The position numbers and the translations under genes are program-made. A stretch of DNA of 64,000 bases from Rudanella lutea DSM 19387 (GTDB lineage: Bacteria > Bacteroidota > Bacteroidia > Cytophagales > Spirosomataceae), in the NCBI RefSeq assembly GCF_000383955.1, contig NZ_KB913013.1, positions 601,694-665,693 of the forward strand, in the 5' to 3' direction. Each line of letters starts with the position of its first letter. Position 1 is the first letter of the stretch. Shown here piece after piece: positions 62,430 to 64,000 of the stretch. The notes under the pieces were generated by a model. The model was not told where the DNA came from, ran no database searches, and was given only the letters and a program-made list of their open reading frames with translations.

Positions 62430-64000
62430 CCTTATTCTCCTCTTCGTATCGGCGGGGTACCTGTGTCTGCTCTTTGTGATTGCCGACATTGCCGAGCGCC
62501 GAAGTCGCACCGGCCGGAGTCTGGTCAATAATCCGTACATCTATTCGCTGTCGCTGGCGGTGTACTGCACCGCCTGGACGTTCTACGGCAGCGTGGGCCG
62601 GGCCGCCGAACAGGGCGTCCAATTCCTGCCGGTCTACATCGGCCCAACACTCACCGCTCCGCTCTGGTGGATTATCCTGCGCAAGATTATCCGAATCTGC
62701 AAGCAACAGCGCATCACCAACATTGCCGATTTTATCTCGGCCCGCTACGGCAAAAGCCGGGGGCTGGGGGTCTTTGTCACGGTTCTCTGCCTGGTGGGTA
62801 TTATTCCCTACATTTCGATTCAGATCAAGGCCATATCGGGCAGCCTATCCGTGCTCTCGGGCAGAACCGATGGGTACGACGAAAGCCTTTTCCTGACCGA
62901 CCCTGCCTTTTACACCACCCTGCTACTCGGTACTTTCACCATTCTGTTTGGTACCCGAACGCTCGAAGCGACCGAGCGGCACGAGGGCATGGTAACGGCC
63001 ATTGCGTTTGAGTCGCTGGTAAAATTGGTGGCATTTGTGGCCCTGGGGGTGTTTGTCACATTCGGGCTGTTCGATGGGCCCGTAAGTATTTTTAGCCGGG
63101 CGCTGGAGATGCCCGCGCTGAGGGAGCAATTCACGTTTGGCCCCGGTCACACCACCGGCGACTGGTTCTGGAACTGCCTCATGTCGATGGCGGCCGTTCT
63201 GTTCCTGCCCCGTCAGTTTCAGGTGGCTGTGGTCGAAAACGTCAACGAGAAGCACCTCGACCGGGCTATCTGGCTGTTTCCGCTGTATCTGTTTGTGATT
63301 AATCTATTTGTGCTGCCGCTTGCCTTTGGGGGCCATATTTTACTGGCCGATCTGCCCATTCATGCCGATAGCTACGTGCTCATGCTCCCGGTTCAGTACG
63401 GGCAGAAAGGGCTCGCCTTGCTGGCTTACATGGGCGGTTTCTCGGCCGCAACCGGCATGATTATCGTCGAAACGATTGCCCTGAGCGTGATGGTGAGCAA
63501 CAACGTGGTGATGCCGCTGGTGATTGGGCGGCCGAGCTGGCAGAGCCGGGTGGGTACGGGTTCGTTTGTAATCAATACCCGCCGAATTACCATTCTGGTG
63601 TTTCTGCTGATGGCGTATCTGTACTACCGGGGGGTATCACACCACTTCTCACTCGTTTCCGTTGGCCTTATTTCATTTGCGGCCGTCGCCCAGTTTTTGC
63701 CGGCTGTTATTGGCGGTTTGTTCTGGAAAGGGGGTAACCTGACGGGTGCCCGCCTTGGCTTGTGGGCAGGTAGTCTGATCTGGTTTTACACCCTGGTGTT
63801 ACCCACGCTGGTACCGGCTTTGTTACCCGCCGACCTGCTTACCCACGGCCCCTTCGGCATCGGGTGGCTACGGCCCCAGAATCTTTTCGGGCTGAACACA
63901 CTCGAACCCATTGCCCACGGTATGTTCTGGTCGCTGCTGGTCAATACCATCGGATATTTGTGGGGATCTGTCAACTGGCCCCAATCGTCAATCGAATACA
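62422..64000 (+). CDS. SSS-type sodium:solute symporter domain of a CrbS/CbrA-like sensor kinase (3' end outside window)
   Basis: The frame is open from ATG 62422 to the window end, giving 526 residues without a stop. It is a sodium:solute symporter domain of SLC5 type with about 13 helices: YCTAWTFYGSVGRAAEQGVQF, SARYGKSRGLGVFVTVLCLVGIIPYISIQIKAIS, and FGTRTLEATERHEGMVTAIAFESLVK. The layout and length match the sensor part of CrbS/CbrA kinases, in which PAS and histidine kinase domains follow. CrbS/R-type systems respond to acetate or related carboxylates. The kinase part would be downstream of the window, so kinase function is inference. Confidence 0.8.
   Translation, partial: MNSLILLFVSAGYLCLLFVIADIAERRSRTGRSLVNNPYIYSLSLAVYCTAWTFYGSVGRAAEQGVQFLPVYIGPTLTAPLWWIILRKIIRICKQQRITNIADFISARYGKSRGLGVFVTVLCLVGIIPYISIQIKAISGSLSVLSGRTDGYDESLFLTDPAFYTTLLLGTFTILFGTRTLEATERHEGMVTAIAFESLVKLVAFVALGVFVTFGLFDGPVSIFSRALEMPALREQFTFGPGHTTGDWFWNCLMSMAAVLFLPRQFQVAVVENVNEKHLDRAIWLFPLYLFVINLFVLPLAFGGHILLADLPIHADSYVLMLPVQYGQKGLALLAYMGGFSAATGMIIVETIALSVMVSNNVVMPLVIGRPSWQSRVGTGSFVINTRRITILVFLLMAYLYYRGVSHHFSLVSVGLISFAAVAQFLPAVIGGLFWKGGNLTGARLGLWAGSLIWFYTLVLPTLVPALLPADLLTHGPFGIGWLRPQNLFGLNTLEPIAHGMFWSLLVNTIGYLWGSVNWPQSSIEY

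Noticed and set aside
1-64000. CRISPR array, rRNA operon or prophage
   Set aside because: No regularly spaced repeats, rRNA-like blocks or phage structural genes were seen in any part of the window.

Overview
The window reads as chromosome of a Bacteroidota bacterium of the order Cytophagales, most like Spirosoma or a close relative. Supporting signs are promoter -7 elements of the Bacteroidota form TAnnTTTG (clearest before rpsU), a short 65-residue ribosomal protein S21, an Oar-type TonB receptor, DUF5686, WbqC, GH97 and GH30 proteins, Tat-type Gfo/Idh/MocA oxidoreductases, moderately GC-rich DNA and many strong hairpin terminators. No rRNA, tRNA, CRISPR array, complete insertion sequence or prophage was seen. 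Genus-level placement is inference.

Layout. 1-8.9 kb: end of a GAF-like protein, a membrane-anchored patatin lipase, a Gfo/Idh/MocA lipoprotein, an OmpA protein, and a close-packed run of MpaB-like (DUF2236), DUF4174, YdcZ/DUF606 permease, PD-(D/E)XK nuclease-like and MFS genes. 8.9-21.6 kb: a second Gfo/Idh/MocA enzyme, a tiny membrane protein (54 aa), an Oar-like TonB receptor with a glycerophosphodiesterase, an aldo/keto reductase, a GH30 glycosidase, an unknown secreted protein and clpC. 21.8-25.1 kb: WbqC protein, LpxL-like acyltransferase, a lone receiver protein, DUF4184 and a STAS protein.

25.1-40.2 kb is the most distinctive part. A TPR/beta-barrel protein faces a minus-strand cluster containing a lipid-phosphate-sugar synthase-like GT2, a 1007-residue GT-C-like membrane protein, a lipoprotein, a small anchored protein, a GT4 glycosyltransferase and a GtrA-like flippase. 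Together these look like a GtrA/GtrB/Gtr-type glycan-modification system. Next to it lie a sigma-54 enhancer-binding response regulator, a FIST-domain sensor and a hybrid kinase with REC and Hpt domains. A 17-bp dyad, TTTCC-N7-GGAAA, occurs upstream of the lone receiver, between the divergent GT2 and sigma-54 regulator genes, and upstream of FIST. It is a candidate enhancer site tying the region into one regulon (inference).

40.5-53.6 kb: a DUF5686 outer-membrane protein, BASS transporter, Ppx/GppA phosphatase, a small CheB-like/HisKA protein, rpsU, then a minus-strand group with SGNH hydrolase, esterase, LLM oxidoreductase, GH97, zinc alcohol dehydrogenase and a methyltransferase. 53.7-64 kb: a SulP transporter, a LysR HTH-only protein, then a likely solute-uptake locus: two paralogous outer-membrane porin-like proteins, a lipoprotein, an IS1-InsA-like zinc-ribbon/HTH protein, an MHS-family symporter, two small membrane proteins and the start of a sodium:solute-symporter-type sensor (CrbS/CbrA-like) that runs off the end.
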